A stretch of 48,171 bases of DNA. Origin: Bacteroidales bacterium (GTDB taxonomy: Bacteria; Bacteroidota; Bacteroidia; Bacteroidales; UBA10428). A program made the translations under genes and the position numbers. This document shows, in pieces, positions 26,701 through 35,496 of this stretch (position 1 is the stretch's first letter; every line of letters starts with the position of its first letter). The notes under the pieces were generated by a model. It did not search any database. It was not told where the DNA came from and saw only the letters and a list, made by a program, of their open reading frames with translations. The stretch spans positions 1-48,171 of the forward strand of contig JAFGOZ010000379.1 in the NCBI GenBank assembly GCA_016926235.1, in the 5' to 3' direction.

Positions 26701-27999
26701 TTTATCAAATTGATGAGTTTCAATAACAAATCTGCATATCCCTCCTCCGTCTGTTGCTATCCATATATTACCATTTTTATCTTCAGCAAAACCCGTTACA
26801 TCATTGTCAGGCAGACTGTTTTTATTAACAATATTTTTTTGGAACGATTCAAACTTGCTAAATTTTTCATCAATTACATTAATACCTTTATTGTATGTAC
26901 CTATCCATATTCTGTTTTCATCATCGCTAAAGAGAGCCCAAATGGAGTTACTGTTGATGCTAAAAGGATTTCCTTCTTCTACCTTGTATACATTAAAATA
27001 TTCGGCATCTATATTTAAGCAGTTTAATCCTCCATTTTCAGTTCCAATCCATAAATTCCCCTCATTGTCTGCGTTTATTGACAAAATATTATTACTTGAC
27101 AAACTACCTTTACCTGATTTGGAAATATATCTTTTAAATACATATTTACCTTCTCTTTTAATAAGTTTGTTAACTCCGCCTTCTTTTGTACCTATCCACA
27201 AATTCCCTTGTTGATCCACGGCAAGATCTGAAATATAACTATCGCTTAAACTCTCCGGATTTTCAGGTTCCGAATAAAAATGCCTGAAACCTTCTGTTTC
27301 TCCAAGAAACAAATTTAATCCATTATGGGTTCCAAGCCATAAGTTATTGTCTCCATCGATTTCTATACTGGTAATACGGTTCGAGCTAATTGATATCGGG
27401 TCATCAACGTTATATGAATAATGATATAACCTCTGTTCCTTAGGGTCATATACATTTAAACCATCACCAAAAGTTCCTACCCATAAAAATGAATTTTTAT
27501 CTGAGCACAATGCGTTTATGTAATTGTTATTCAAACGATATACGTCCGGATTTATATCACCCACCTGAATGAAGTTATCTTTATCACGATTGTATAGATT
27601 TAAACCAATGGAGGTCCCAATCCATAAATTTTTATTTTCATCTTCCACTAACGCATAAACAGAACTGTGACTCAGACTGGCAGAATCATCAGGGTCATCT
27701 TCATATAAATATAAATCAATCCCATCATATCTCACCAATCCATCTGCTGTTCCAAACCACATATATCCTTTGTAATCCTTAAGAATACATCTTACTTCAT
27801 TGTAATCAAAATTCGGAGGAAGTGATTGAAATAAAATATCCCTATTCAGATTATTAGAATTCTTGAAAGCCGATATGCTTGTTTCTTCAAAAGAATCTGC
27901 TTTTATCAGTTGCGTATAACATAACTGATATCTGCTTGATATAAATAATAAAAAAGGCAATATTAAAATTTTAATATTCATATAAGCACTTATTTGCAA
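23758..27999 (-). CDS. Hybrid two-component system sensor-regulator (HTCS)
   Basis: One-protein signalling system that senses a glycan fragment in the periplasm and activates the locus. Signal peptide or anchor about 1-30, then Reg_prop repeats (about 40-700; many copies like GNLWIGTENGGLNCL and NRIWIGTYNKGINVI) building two beta-propellers. A Y_Y_Y domain (about 745-820) leads to a transmembrane segment (about 826-848). The kinase H-box ISHEFRTPLS places the phosphorylated histidine at H889. The ATPase domain has N-box NLLSNAFKNT and GRGTGIGLSL. The receiver domain accepts phosphate at D1217 (VSDILMP). A C-terminal AraC-type helix-turn-helix (about 1310-1413) binds DNA. All catalytic residues are present, with no frameshift. 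It lies at the centre of the locus, beside the divergent plus-strand genes. The seven shared upstream motifs are its likely targets. The ligand is unknown, presumably a decorated xylo-oligosaccharide. Confidence 0.97.
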   Translation of the reverse strand: MQISAYMNIKILILPFLLFISSRYQLCYTQLIKADSFEETSISAFKNSNNLNRDILFQSLPPNFDYNEVRCILKDYKGYMWFGTADGLVRYDGIDLYLYEDDPDDSASLSHSSVYALVEDENKNLWIGTSIGLNLYNRDKDNFIQVGDINPDVYRLNNNYINALCSDKNSFLWVGTFGDGLNVYDPKEQRLYHYSYNVDDPISISSNRITSIEIDGDNNLWLGTHNGLNLFLGETEGFRHFYSEPENPESLSDSYISDLAVDQQGNLWIGTKEGGVNKLIKREGKYVFKRYISKSGKGSLSSNNILSINADNEGNLWIGTENGGLNCLNIDAEYFNVYKVEEGNPFSINSNSIWALFSDDENRIWIGTYNKGINVIDEKFSKFESFQKNIVNKNSLPDNDVTGFAEDKNGNIWIATDGGGICRFVIETHQFDKITNNSTENNSLINNAIIAILYDSKDNIWLGTWDGGIEKLNSSGNKISNYRVEAKKGSGNNRIFTLYEDSKGNIWAGTAGSGLFRYNAPNDQFIQITSANQSGVLTTSAYISSILEDSDGSLWIATLYGLAKLDENNYCISFIKDNDSSSISSNSIYYSYKDSQNRLWFGTYDKGLNLYNKQNNTFIYFQEKHGLPSNTIRGIIEDDEGYLWITTNKGISRFNYDSLSFTNYTIEDGLNSNEFYTRAIYKTRRGELFVGGENGFNTFFPQNIRKNNIIPPVYLTSLKINNVQAEIGAEGSPLTNNIGETKEIILNHKQSSFTIEFAALNYTRPARNQFKYKLDGFDNDWNYINNKRSASYTNIRPGRYVFMVKGSNNDGIWNDSPAELKIRIKPPYWQRWWAIIIYIVVFTVITIVSLRIWNERIKIKHQLKVEQLAREKEHELNESNIQFFTNISHEFRTPLSLIIGPLESIVLTAPLKIKEQLVVIYRNAQRLLHLTNNLMDFRKLEEGRVTLKVRNGDIVNFISGVSSYFNVRAKRRHIKFSFEAKVIDTNGWFDPDKIETILLNLLSNAFKNTSDNGEIKIILNIMQTNDLEKEFNCSVDDSSKDNQYLEIQVIDNGVGIDPLELPLIFEKYYQSKATKNNKAQGRGTGIGLSLTKGLVELHYGFIKVKSVLNSGTCFSVAIPVSRSAYKDTEIVSEPADILERAVLNEAYDSIKQEIKEGLANQDQDEEKYNILIVEDNLELRTFLAKELSEGFNVSKAEDGKIGVDLAFQHIPDLIVSDILMPNYSGIDLCKIIKSDIRTSHIPIILLTAKTTINDQIEGVEIGADAYITKPFNMKLLYIQINQLIQTRRKLYAQFSQEVYIMPNKMTDNELDQNFLQKAIDYIIMNITDNNLSVEELSNALNLSRSNVYRKIKALTGNTIIEFIRIVRLKHAIKLMETKKYSLAEIAYMTGFTSPSYFTKSFKDQYGKPPSEYI

Positions 28000-28591
28000 T
28001 TTGAAAAGAAGTTAATAAGAACATCATCTTTTTAAGCACAATGATTGATCAAATAGTAATTTTAAAGCAATCACTATTTAAATTGAACAATCAATAATAA
28101 TCATTTTTTATAAAAACTGTATTTACATATGCAATTAATTTATACAGTATCTTAAAAATAAATATTGAAATTGTCTTTAAATATTAATGTTTGCCTGTTT
28201 ATTGAACTAAATTGATTTGCATATTGGCTTTTCAGTATAACAAATTTGCTCTATATATTTTCATATAAAGCCAGGCAAATAATTGTAACTTTTTGTAAAT
28301 TTTTATATCCGCGACCATCATTCATCTTCCGATCAAACATAAACATGTTAATAAACTCAAGGATTGTATACTCACGGCTTTCCATCAAACAAATAACCAT
28401 TAAAGAAATTAAATGGGATATGAGATAATTTCTGAAACAGGTGTAAGGATTTCTGAAAAAAACGATTATGCAACAATAATAAAAGTGTTTGACTGAAATT
28501 TTATAGTTAACTATTTATCCATAGAATAACTTTCCCCATTGATTTTTTAACAAATGAACCCATTAAGTACTTAACCTTAAAATTCACTATT
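28000..28591. promoter_or_regulatory. Divergent intergenic region between HTCS and the CBM9-like gene
   Basis: 592 nt of AT-rich DNA with no convincing gene. It holds the operator and -7 box of the plus-strand gene at 28469-28534. It also holds a degenerate motif copy facing the HTCS gene (28227-28209 on the minus strand, TGCAAATCAATTT with two extra bases). An open frame of 49 codons on the minus strand (28400-28251) is not supported by any family resemblance. No TAnnTTTG with a good -33 element was found for the HTCS gene. Confidence 0.5.
28469..28534 (+). promoter_or_regulatory. Putative HTCS operator plus -7 box for the CBM9-like gene
   Basis: The plus-strand motif at 28469-28493 reads TGCAACAAT then AAAAGTGTTTG. 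It is a weaker left half, but the right half is good. TAACTTTC (28527-28534) starts exactly 33 nt after it and matches TAnnTTTG at 7 of 8 positions. The box ends 57 nt before the start codon. The fixed spacing is the main reason to accept this site. Confidence 0.55.
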
Positions 28592-29608
28592 ATGAAACAA
28601 AAACTACTTTTTATCATGGCATTTGTTGCCATAAGTGCTTGCATCATGGCACAACCAACTCCCGCGGAGATTACCATTGCCGGATCACACGATCCAATTA
28701 CAGTGGACGGATATAACGATGAGGTATTATGGGATGATATTGATGTATGGACATTGCCATATGAGATAGTGGCGGAAACTAAAGCTCCATTAACTGATTT
28801 TAATGCAGAATTTCAATTGGCCTGGAATTTTTACGGACTTATGTTCTATGGGGAAATTACCGATGATGTACATCATTTCATGACTGGAACTGAAACTTCA
28901 TGGTGGTTACGGGATTTCTGCGAAATTGTTACATGTACCGGGGCGTATGGTGAAACCGGAAGTACATATTCCTGGGGACCGGAGCAAGACACTACGAGTG
29001 TAGAGGACTCCACATATAGTAAATTTTCGTTTGATTATTGGGACCCTGAGGATTCAATTACAATTGCTGCTTTTTGGAAGGGACATTGGGCGGCAGCAAA
29101 TGCGATTCCGGTTGGTGCAGCTGACACAGCAATTAACGTAGTTATAATTAAATCCATGTCTGGTTGGTCTATCGAAGGTGTAATACCGTGGGCTTTATAT
29201 GCTATGGCTAACGAACCAGCATCTGGTATGAAAATGGGATTTGATATAGGCGTTGGTGATGCTGATGAAGGGGACAAAGACCACGGATTATCATTGTTGA
29301 ACGATAGCGGTGAAGACCAGGTTTATCAAAATAAAAGATACCTGAATACCGCTATATTAGGCAACCTGGAACCAATTGGAGTTGAGCATAGCCTGACCAA
29401 TCGGGATATTTCCATTTACGTGGTTGATAACATTCTTAAAATTAAAGGTAATGTTCAATCATTAAGAATTTATAGCATAACCGGGCAGTCTGTTTTATAC
29501 ATCCAGGATTTAAATACTACAACTATTGATGTTAGCAAATTACAATCAGGAGTCTATGTTGTTATTGCTGACGATGTATTCGCTCAAAAAGTTATAATTA
29601 CTAAATAA
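28592..29608 (+). CDS. Secreted CBM9-like carbohydrate-binding protein with T9SS domain
   Basis: A 338-residue protein with no catalytic domain recognised. Signal peptide about 1-20 (ending CIMAQ). Residues about 25-255 look like a CBM9/DOMON-type beta-sandwich: ITVDGYNDEVLWDDIDVW at the front, then AEFQLAWNFYGLMFYGEITDD, and near the end GWSIEGVIPWAL and MGFDIGVGDAD, a common pattern of this fold. The last 75 residues are a T9SS type A domain (LKIKGNVQSLRIYS, ending VFAQKVIITK). CBM9 modules usually bind sugar ends of xylan or cellulose and are attached to xylanases, so a free-standing one is unusual. It has its own operator-like site and a strong terminator. It could hold substrate at the cell surface or act as a released binding protein. 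Binding is inferred. Confidence 0.8.
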   Translation: MKQKLLFIMAFVAISACIMAQPTPAEITIAGSHDPITVDGYNDEVLWDDIDVWTLPYEIVAETKAPLTDFNAEFQLAWNFYGLMFYGEITDDVHHFMTGTETSWWLRDFCEIVTCTGAYGETGSTYSWGPEQDTTSVEDSTYSKFSFDYWDPEDSITIAAFWKGHWAAANAIPVGAADTAINVVIIKSMSGWSIEGVIPWALYAMANEPASGMKMGFDIGVGDADEGDKDHGLSLLNDSGEDQVYQNKRYLNTAILGNLEPIGVEHSLTNRDISIYVVDNILKIKGNVQSLRIYSITGQSVLYIQDLNTTTIDVSKLQSGVYVVIADDVFAQKVIITK

Positions 29609-29630
29609 ATAACATAAATTAATATTTATT

Positions 29631-29658
29631 AAAAGGGGGCCAATGCTGGCCTCTTTTT
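29631..29658 (+). terminator. Rho-independent terminator after the CBM9-like gene
   Basis: The left arm AAAAGGGGGCC pairs with GGCCTCTTTTT over 11 positions (two G-T pairs) around a 6-nt loop, and the T-rich right arm ends the hairpin. It begins 23 nt after the stop codon, making the CBM9-like gene monocistronic. Confidence 0.88.
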
Positions 29659-30214
29659 ATTTGACTTCCTTTCAATTACACCAATTATTATAATAACCAT
29701 AAAGCATAATACAATTTGATATATTCCCTTGCATATTCATGGGTATATTAAATATAATGCAATTACTACGAATTAAAAAACTATGACAAATAAACACTTG
29801 TATGACATATTAGATACGATAAGTAACTGGTTGTTTTCAAATCTACCTTATGTAGTATTTACAATGAATAGATCATGATTATCCGACTGTTGCAATATTG
29901 ATATATTGAATTACTATACCAGTGAAGAAAATTTATTTAAGGTAAATGTTAAAGCCATTGATACATTTCCTTACTCCATTTTCACTCCCTGATTTTGGCC
30001 AGAGTTTAATATGTGTTCTGAACCATCTGATTTTGAAATGGTTTAATAGAAATTTTGATATTTTTAATGAGTGTCTTTAAGTATAGCCTAATCCCTGCAT
30101 TTATAAAATATTCTAATCTTCATCTATCCGAATATAAGTACATGGCAAAAAATAATTTCAATAACTATCAATACTTATTTTGAACTCACATTATTTTATA
30201 TATGGAGAGTAAAA

Positions 30215-30280
30215 TGCATCAATTTTCTAATTGTTTGGTTAAAATCTTATAGTCTGTTGCCAAGCAATAAAATAATTTCA
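30215..30280 (+). promoter_or_regulatory. Putative HTCS operator plus -7-like box for the GH67 operon
   Basis: The motif at 30215-30239 has the full left half TGCATCAATTTTC and right half TAATTGTTTGGT. At exactly 33 nt after it stands TAATTTCA (30273-30280), which keeps the TA and T-rich pattern of the -7 box. If used, transcription would begin roughly 125 nt before the GH67 ATG. Confidence 0.6.
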
Positions 30281-30369
30281 TCTCGCACTATTATCTAATA
30301 TCTAATAGCAAAAGAGGTAATGAGCAGAATAAATTATCTAAGATTTACCTGTAAGTAACGATTAAAAAC

Positions 30370-30377
30370 TATGTTTG
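30370..30377 (+). promoter_or_regulatory. Second candidate -7 promoter element for GH67
   Basis: TATGTTTG is an exact match to TAnnTTTG. It ends 34 nt before the GH67 start codon, which would give a leader of about 28 nt. No TTG lies at the expected -33 position. It could be a basal promoter separate from the operator-linked one, or chance in AT-rich DNA. Confidence 0.35.
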
Positions 30378-30411
30378 AATATAACTACAAAATAAATATT
30401 TAATTGGTTTA

Positions 30412-32562
30412 ATGAGGGTAATAAGAATAAATATAATCATTACACTGACATATATTATTATTTCCAGTTGCAATTTTATAATTCAGTCAAATGAAATAGA
30501 TGGTTCTTCGCTTTGGTTTACCAATATGCAAGCTATTACTGATGCAACTGGCCCTACCTCCATTTATATTATTGAAAAATCAAAAACTTATGATATTATA
30601 AAAAAGGAGCTAAAAGATGGATTAAATACCATTTTTGCATCCAATGTGAAATATATAACCACACCCCAGGAGGGTTGTCTGATAGTTGCTACTTCCGGTT
30701 GGAAGGGAATTAATGAATATATCACTCCGGAAGATTTTAACTATATAGGAAATGACGGATTCATTATTAAAAAAATCGATCATCACAACACTACTATAAT
30801 AACTGCTAATAATGATGTTGGGGTGCTATATGGTGTTTTCCATTATTTAAGGATGATCCAAACAGATTCACTATCAATGCAAAAAAATATCATAAAAGAA
30901 AAGCCTTCATATCTGCATCGTATATTAAACCATTGGGATAATTTGGATGGTACAGTTGAAAGAGGATATGCCGGTCATTCCATTTGGCAATGGGATAATA
31001 TAACTGACAGCGCAAAATGCAAATATCGTGCATATGCCCGAGCTAATGCATCCATCGGCATTAACGGAACCATTTTAAATAACGTAAATGCCAATCCGGA
31101 CATTCTCAAGAAAGAATATCTTGAGAAAGTCAAGATCATCGCTGATGAGTTAAGGCCTTATGGAATAAAGGTTTATCTGTCAATTAATTTTTCCTCTCCA
31201 AGTAAACTGTCAAAACTTACAACCTCAGATCCATTAGATACTAATGTGCAAAACTGGTGGAATAATAAAGCTAAAGAAATCTATTTGCTTATACCTGATT
31301 TTGGAGGTTTTTTGGTAAAAGCTAATTCAGAAGGCCTTCCCGGCCCCCAGGATTATGGAAGAAGTCATGCTGATGGGGCTAATATGTTGGCTGATGTCCT
31401 GGAACCTTATGGAGGTATTGTAATGTGGAGAGCATTTGTTTATAGCCCGGGTGTTGAAGACCGTGCTAAACAAGCATATAATGAATTTGTGCCCCTGGAT
31501 GGCAGGTTTAGAAGCAATGTCATAATCCAGGTTAAAAATGGCCCTATTGATTTTCAACCCAGGGAACCATTTAATCCTTTGTTTGGAGCGATGGAACAAA
31601 CCACACTTATGCCTGAACTTCAGATAACACAAGAATATCTTGGGTTTTCCGATCATCTGGTATATTTGGGAACCTTATTTGAAGAATTCCTGAATACAGA
31701 CACATATGCACGTGGTAAAAACACAACTATTGCTAAAATAACCGATGGCAGGATTTTCAATGACAGTATCACTGCAATTGCTGGTGTGGCAAATATTGGT
31801 TTAGACACAAACTGGTGCGGACATCATTTCGCACAGGCAAATTGGTATGCTTTTGGTCGATTGTCATGGAACAACAGCCTTTCCGCTGAAACAATTGCTA
31901 AGGAATGGTTACGACAGACTTTTACTCATGACGATAGATTTGTGCAGACAATGACTGATGTTATGATGGAATCGAGAGAAGCAGCAGTAAATTATATGAC
32001 TCCTCTGGGTTTGCACCATCTTATGGGATGGGGCCATCATTACGGACCCGAACCCTGGTGCGAAGTACCCGGTGCCAGACCTGATTGGTTGCCCTCATAT
32101 TATCACAGGGCTGACAGTTCTGGAATTGGTTTTGACAGATCTTCAACAGGGAGTAAAGCAACTGATCAATACTCCGAACCACTCAGATCTATATTTAATG
32201 ACCCCGCTAGGTGTCCTGATAAATATCTGCTATGGTTTCATCATTTACCCTGGGATTATATACTAAAAAACGGAAATGAATTATGGACTGAACTATGCAA
32301 CAAATATAGCTATGGCGTAAATCAAGTAAAGATATTTCAGGAATCATGGAAATCAATGGAAGGAATAATTGACGAAGGACGATATAATCATATCAATAAG
32401 AAACTGGAAGTTCAATATAAAGAAGCCTTGTGGTGGAGGGATGCCTGTTTGCTTTACTTTCAAACATTTTCGGGAAAAGATATTCCTAAAACCTTAGCAA
32501 CTCCTGTTCACAACCTTGAAGAATTAAAAAAAACAGAATACAACATCAAATCACATAACTAA
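30412..32562 (+). CDS. GH67 xylan alpha-1,2-glucuronidase, lipoprotein
   Basis: Releases (4-O-methyl)glucuronate from the non-reducing-end xylose of xylo-oligosaccharides. The N-terminus is a lipoprotein signal (IIISSC), suggesting a membrane-anchored periplasmic enzyme. The family signature NHWDNLDGTVERGYAG is present. The catalytic residues line up with Cellvibrio GlcA67A at a constant offset of 15: acid E307 (KANSEGLPG), D380 (KNGPIDFQPREP) and E408 (LQITQEYLG). At 716 residues it is full length. It is the first gene of the GH67-GH115-GPH-GH10-GH43 operon, with 33 nt to GH115. Small substrates released by the GH10 and GH30 enzymes fit its known preference. Confidence 0.96.
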   Translation: MRVIRINIIITLTYIIISSCNFIIQSNEIDGSSLWFTNMQAITDATGPTSIYIIEKSKTYDIIKKELKDGLNTIFASNVKYITTPQEGCLIVATSGWKGINEYITPEDFNYIGNDGFIIKKIDHHNTTIITANNDVGVLYGVFHYLRMIQTDSLSMQKNIIKEKPSYLHRILNHWDNLDGTVERGYAGHSIWQWDNITDSAKCKYRAYARANASIGINGTILNNVNANPDILKKEYLEKVKIIADELRPYGIKVYLSINFSSPSKLSKLTTSDPLDTNVQNWWNNKAKEIYLLIPDFGGFLVKANSEGLPGPQDYGRSHADGANMLADVLEPYGGIVMWRAFVYSPGVEDRAKQAYNEFVPLDGRFRSNVIIQVKNGPIDFQPREPFNPLFGAMEQTTLMPELQITQEYLGFSDHLVYLGTLFEEFLNTDTYARGKNTTIAKITDGRIFNDSITAIAGVANIGLDTNWCGHHFAQANWYAFGRLSWNNSLSAETIAKEWLRQTFTHDDRFVQTMTDVMMESREAAVNYMTPLGLHHLMGWGHHYGPEPWCEVPGARPDWLPSYYHRADSSGIGFDRSSTGSKATDQYSEPLRSIFNDPARCPDKYLLWFHHLPWDYILKNGNELWTELCNKYSYGVNQVKIFQESWKSMEGIIDEGRYNHINKKLEVQYKEALWWRDACLLYFQTFSGKDIPKTLATPVHNLEELKKTEYNIKSHN

Positions 32563-32595
32563 ATAACAACCAAAATTATATATGATTGATACGGA

Positions 32596-35496
32596 ATGAA
32601 AAGAAAAAGGTTTAATATACTGTTAATGATTATCATAATAATCTCTGTTAGCTGTCATAAAGTTAATCATCTGAATGAAAGTTCTGGTGACTATTTACAA
32701 TTTGATAGCTATACGGGTTCTTTTCCTATTGCGTCAAATGGAAAAGCAACCCCCATTTACTTCGATAAAAATGAATTCCCCGGAGTCAAAAAAATCGCTA
32801 AGCTATTTCAGAAAGACATTCTGGAGGTTACCGGTGCAAATGCGGATATTATAGACGTAATCCCAGAAAATATTGATAAAGTAATAATTATTGGAACTCT
32901 TGGGAAAAACACTCTGATTGATGAATTGATAAAATCGAAAAGACTGGATGTCTCAGATATAACTGATAAATGGGAAACTTCCTTAATCCATGTAGTAGAT
33001 CAACCATTTGACAATATACAAAAAGCATTAATAATTGCAGGAAGTGATAAAAGGGGGACTATATATGGGATGTTTGACATTTCCCGAAAAATGGGTGTTT
33101 CTCCCTGGTACTGGTGGGCAGATGTGCCTATTGATAAACATGAGGAGGTATACATTAAATCAGGAAGATATAATTTAGGAGAACCTAAAGTCAAATACAG
33201 GGGGATTTTCCTTAATGATGAAGAACCTGCCTTGGGAAGGTGGGCTGTAGCAAACTATGGTGGTTTTACTCATGAGTTTTACGAAAAAGTTTTTGAATTA
33301 ATTCTTCGCTTAAAAGGCAATTACCTGTGGCCTGCTATGTGGTGGGCTAGTTTTAATAGTAATGACAGTTTAAATCAACCGCTTGCAGATGAACTGGGTA
33401 TTGTAATGGGAACTTCGCATCATGAACCTATGATTCGGGCACATGCAGAATGGAGAAAAGATGGTAAAGGTGACTGGAATTATGATACGAATCCTGATGA
33501 GCTTAAAAAATTCTGGCAGCAGGGAATCCAGCGTATGAATAATTATGAAAGCATTGTAACTATTGGTATGAGAGGAGATGGAGATGTGGCAATGAGTGAA
33601 GAAGCAAATATTGAATTACTTGAAAAAATTGTAAAAGATCAACGGCAAATAATTGAAAATATTACAGAACAAGATGCAAAGTATATACCACAGCTATGGG
33701 CTTTATATAAAGAAGTTCAGGAATATTATAATAATGGAATGAAGGTGCCCGATGATGTAACATTACTGCTATGTGATGATAACTGGGGCAATATAAGAAA
33801 ATTACCTGATATTAATACCCCTCCAAGAGAAGGCGGATACGGTATGTATTACCATTTTGACTTTGTTGGCGGCCCCCGATCTTATAAATGGTTAAATGTT
33901 AGTCATTTATCTCGTGTTTGGGAACAAATGAATTTGTGCTACAATTATGGAGTTGATAAAATCTGGCTGGTAAACGTTGGAGATTTGAAACCCATGGAAC
34001 TTCCCGTCTCATTTTTTTTAGACTTTGCATGGGATCCGGATCAATGGCCGGCTTCTCGTTTAAGGAATTACCATTTAAAATGGGCTGAAGAACAATTTGG
34101 GGAAGAATATTCTGAAGAAATAGCAGAACTATTATGGTTTTATACAAAATACAATAGACGCAGGACACCTGAAATGCTGAATGATACTACCTATAGTCTT
34201 GTAAATTACCGGGAATTTGAACGTGTGACGGATGAATATGATGAAATATTCAGAAAATCAGATGCAATATATAATGACATCGACACTATTTATAAAGATT
34301 CATATTTTCAATTAGTACACCATCCTGTTTGGGCTTGTTCCAATTTATATAAAATGTATTTTGCTCAAGCAAAAAACCAATTATACGAAAAACAGGGAAG
34401 GGCAGCAACAAATTTAATGGCTGTAGAAGTTAAAACAAGATTCTTAGAAGATGAAAAGATAACCCAATATTACCATGAGGAAGTAACTAATGGAAAATGG
34501 AACAGGATGATGGCTCAAACGCATATTGGTTATACAAGCTGGCAACAACCTCAGACAAATATTCTTCCGGGAACAAAATCAATATCTATTCCTGATGAAC
34601 CTCAGATGGGTGTTACATACCTTGGCACTCATGAATATTGGACATCAAATAATACGGATATCATTCTTCCTTTATTTGATTCATATAATAAACAATCAAA
34701 TATTATAGAAATTTTCAATAAAGGAAAAAGGAGTTTTCGTTATACGATAAAAACAGATTGTCCCTGGATCATTTTATCAAAGGATAAAGGAAATATTGAC
34801 CTTCAGGATACAATTGGGATTAAAATAGACTGGAATTCGATTAGTTTTGGTCAACACATTGATGAAATTTCAATCATATCTGAAAATAATGAAAATGTTA
34901 AAATAAAAGTACAGGCAATAAAGTATAATGAAGACGAAGAAAAGCCTAAAGGTTTTATTGAAAGAGATGGGTATGTTAGTATGGAAGCTTCCAATTATGA
35001 CAAAGCAACAAGTAAAAATGGTGTTACATGGAACATTATTCCAGGCTTGAGCAGAACAGGTTCAGGAATAACCACTATCCCCGTTACTGAATATTTTTCC
35101 CCAGATGATAAAGAATTACCAGAATTGGTGTATTTCTTTCATCTTTTAAACAAACCTAAGTACGACAGTGTGACGGTTCATTTAAATGTTGCCCCAACTC
35201 ATAATTTAACCGGAAATGGTTTGTTTTATGCAATTGCAATTGATAACGAAAAACCCCAAATTATTGATATCCATAAAAACAACATCATTCCCGATTGGGA
35301 ATATCCGGACTGGTTTAACACTGCTGTTGGCAATTATTCAATACGTATCACTTCAAGACATAAAGTAACAGAAGAAGGGAAACATGTTTTAAAACTTTTT
35401 ATGATCAGCAGTGGGGTAGTATTTCAAAAAATTGTAATTGACAACGGCATGCTAAAAAGCTCCTATTTAGGACCTCCTGAATCAATAAAAAAATGA
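32596..35496 (+). CDS. GH115 xylan alpha-1,2-glucuronidase, lipoprotein
   Basis: Removes (4-O-methyl)glucuronate from internal as well as terminal xylose residues, which complements the GH67 just upstream. A lipoprotein signal (IIISVSC) opens the protein. GH115 hallmarks follow: KYRGIFLNDEEPAL, GNYLWPAMWWASF, MGTSHHEPM, GMRGDGDVAMSEE, LLCDDNWGN and YYHFDFVGGPRSYKWLN. The C-terminal helical and beta-sandwich parts end in a GH115_C-type domain (about 800-955, GYVSMEASNYDKA). The length of 966 residues is normal for bacterial members. Its stop codon overlaps the start of the symporter gene (ATGA), so the two are translationally coupled. The presence of both glucuronidase families in one operon indicates a glucuronate-rich xylan target. 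Confidence 0.96.
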   Translation: MKRKRFNILLMIIIIISVSCHKVNHLNESSGDYLQFDSYTGSFPIASNGKATPIYFDKNEFPGVKKIAKLFQKDILEVTGANADIIDVIPENIDKVIIIGTLGKNTLIDELIKSKRLDVSDITDKWETSLIHVVDQPFDNIQKALIIAGSDKRGTIYGMFDISRKMGVSPWYWWADVPIDKHEEVYIKSGRYNLGEPKVKYRGIFLNDEEPALGRWAVANYGGFTHEFYEKVFELILRLKGNYLWPAMWWASFNSNDSLNQPLADELGIVMGTSHHEPMIRAHAEWRKDGKGDWNYDTNPDELKKFWQQGIQRMNNYESIVTIGMRGDGDVAMSEEANIELLEKIVKDQRQIIENITEQDAKYIPQLWALYKEVQEYYNNGMKVPDDVTLLLCDDNWGNIRKLPDINTPPREGGYGMYYHFDFVGGPRSYKWLNVSHLSRVWEQMNLCYNYGVDKIWLVNVGDLKPMELPVSFFLDFAWDPDQWPASRLRNYHLKWAEEQFGEEYSEEIAELLWFYTKYNRRRTPEMLNDTTYSLVNYREFERVTDEYDEIFRKSDAIYNDIDTIYKDSYFQLVHHPVWACSNLYKMYFAQAKNQLYEKQGRAATNLMAVEVKTRFLEDEKITQYYHEEVTNGKWNRMMAQTHIGYTSWQQPQTNILPGTKSISIPDEPQMGVTYLGTHEYWTSNNTDIILPLFDSYNKQSNIIEIFNKGKRSFRYTIKTDCPWIILSKDKGNIDLQDTIGIKIDWNSISFGQHIDEISIISENNENVKIKVQAIKYNEDEEKPKGFIERDGYVSMEASNYDKATSKNGVTWNIIPGLSRTGSGITTIPVTEYFSPDDKELPELVYFFHLLNKPKYDSVTVHLNVAPTHNLTGNGLFYAIAIDNEKPQIIDIHKNNIIPDWEYPDWFNTAVGNYSIRITSRHKVTEEGKHVLKLFMISSGVVFQKIVIDNGMLKSSYLGPPESIKK

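Larger units (their letters stand above)
29659..30411 (+). other. Long AT-rich non-coding region upstream of the GH67 operon
   Basis: About 750 nt without a convincing gene. It contains the operator/-7 pair at 30215-30280 and an additional exact TAnnTTTG match near the GH67 start. The first 550 nt hold only short frames, the longest noticed being 31 codons at 29783-29878 with no family resemblance. No repeats, tRNA or transposon ends were seen in it. Confidence 0.5.

Noticed and set aside
28251..28400. Open frame of 49 codons on the minus strand between the HTCS and CBM9-like genes
   Set aside because: Its composition is not absurd, but it matches no family I know, lies in an AT-rich regulatory gap and has no supporting context.
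28246..28428. Plus-strand frame of 60 codons in the same gap
   Set aside because: Lysine/isoleucine-rich translation typical of AT-rich non-coding DNA; no domain or signal.
29783..29878. 31-codon frame in the gap before GH67
   Set aside because: Too short and without resemblance to any family; considered as a gene remnant but nothing flanking supports it.
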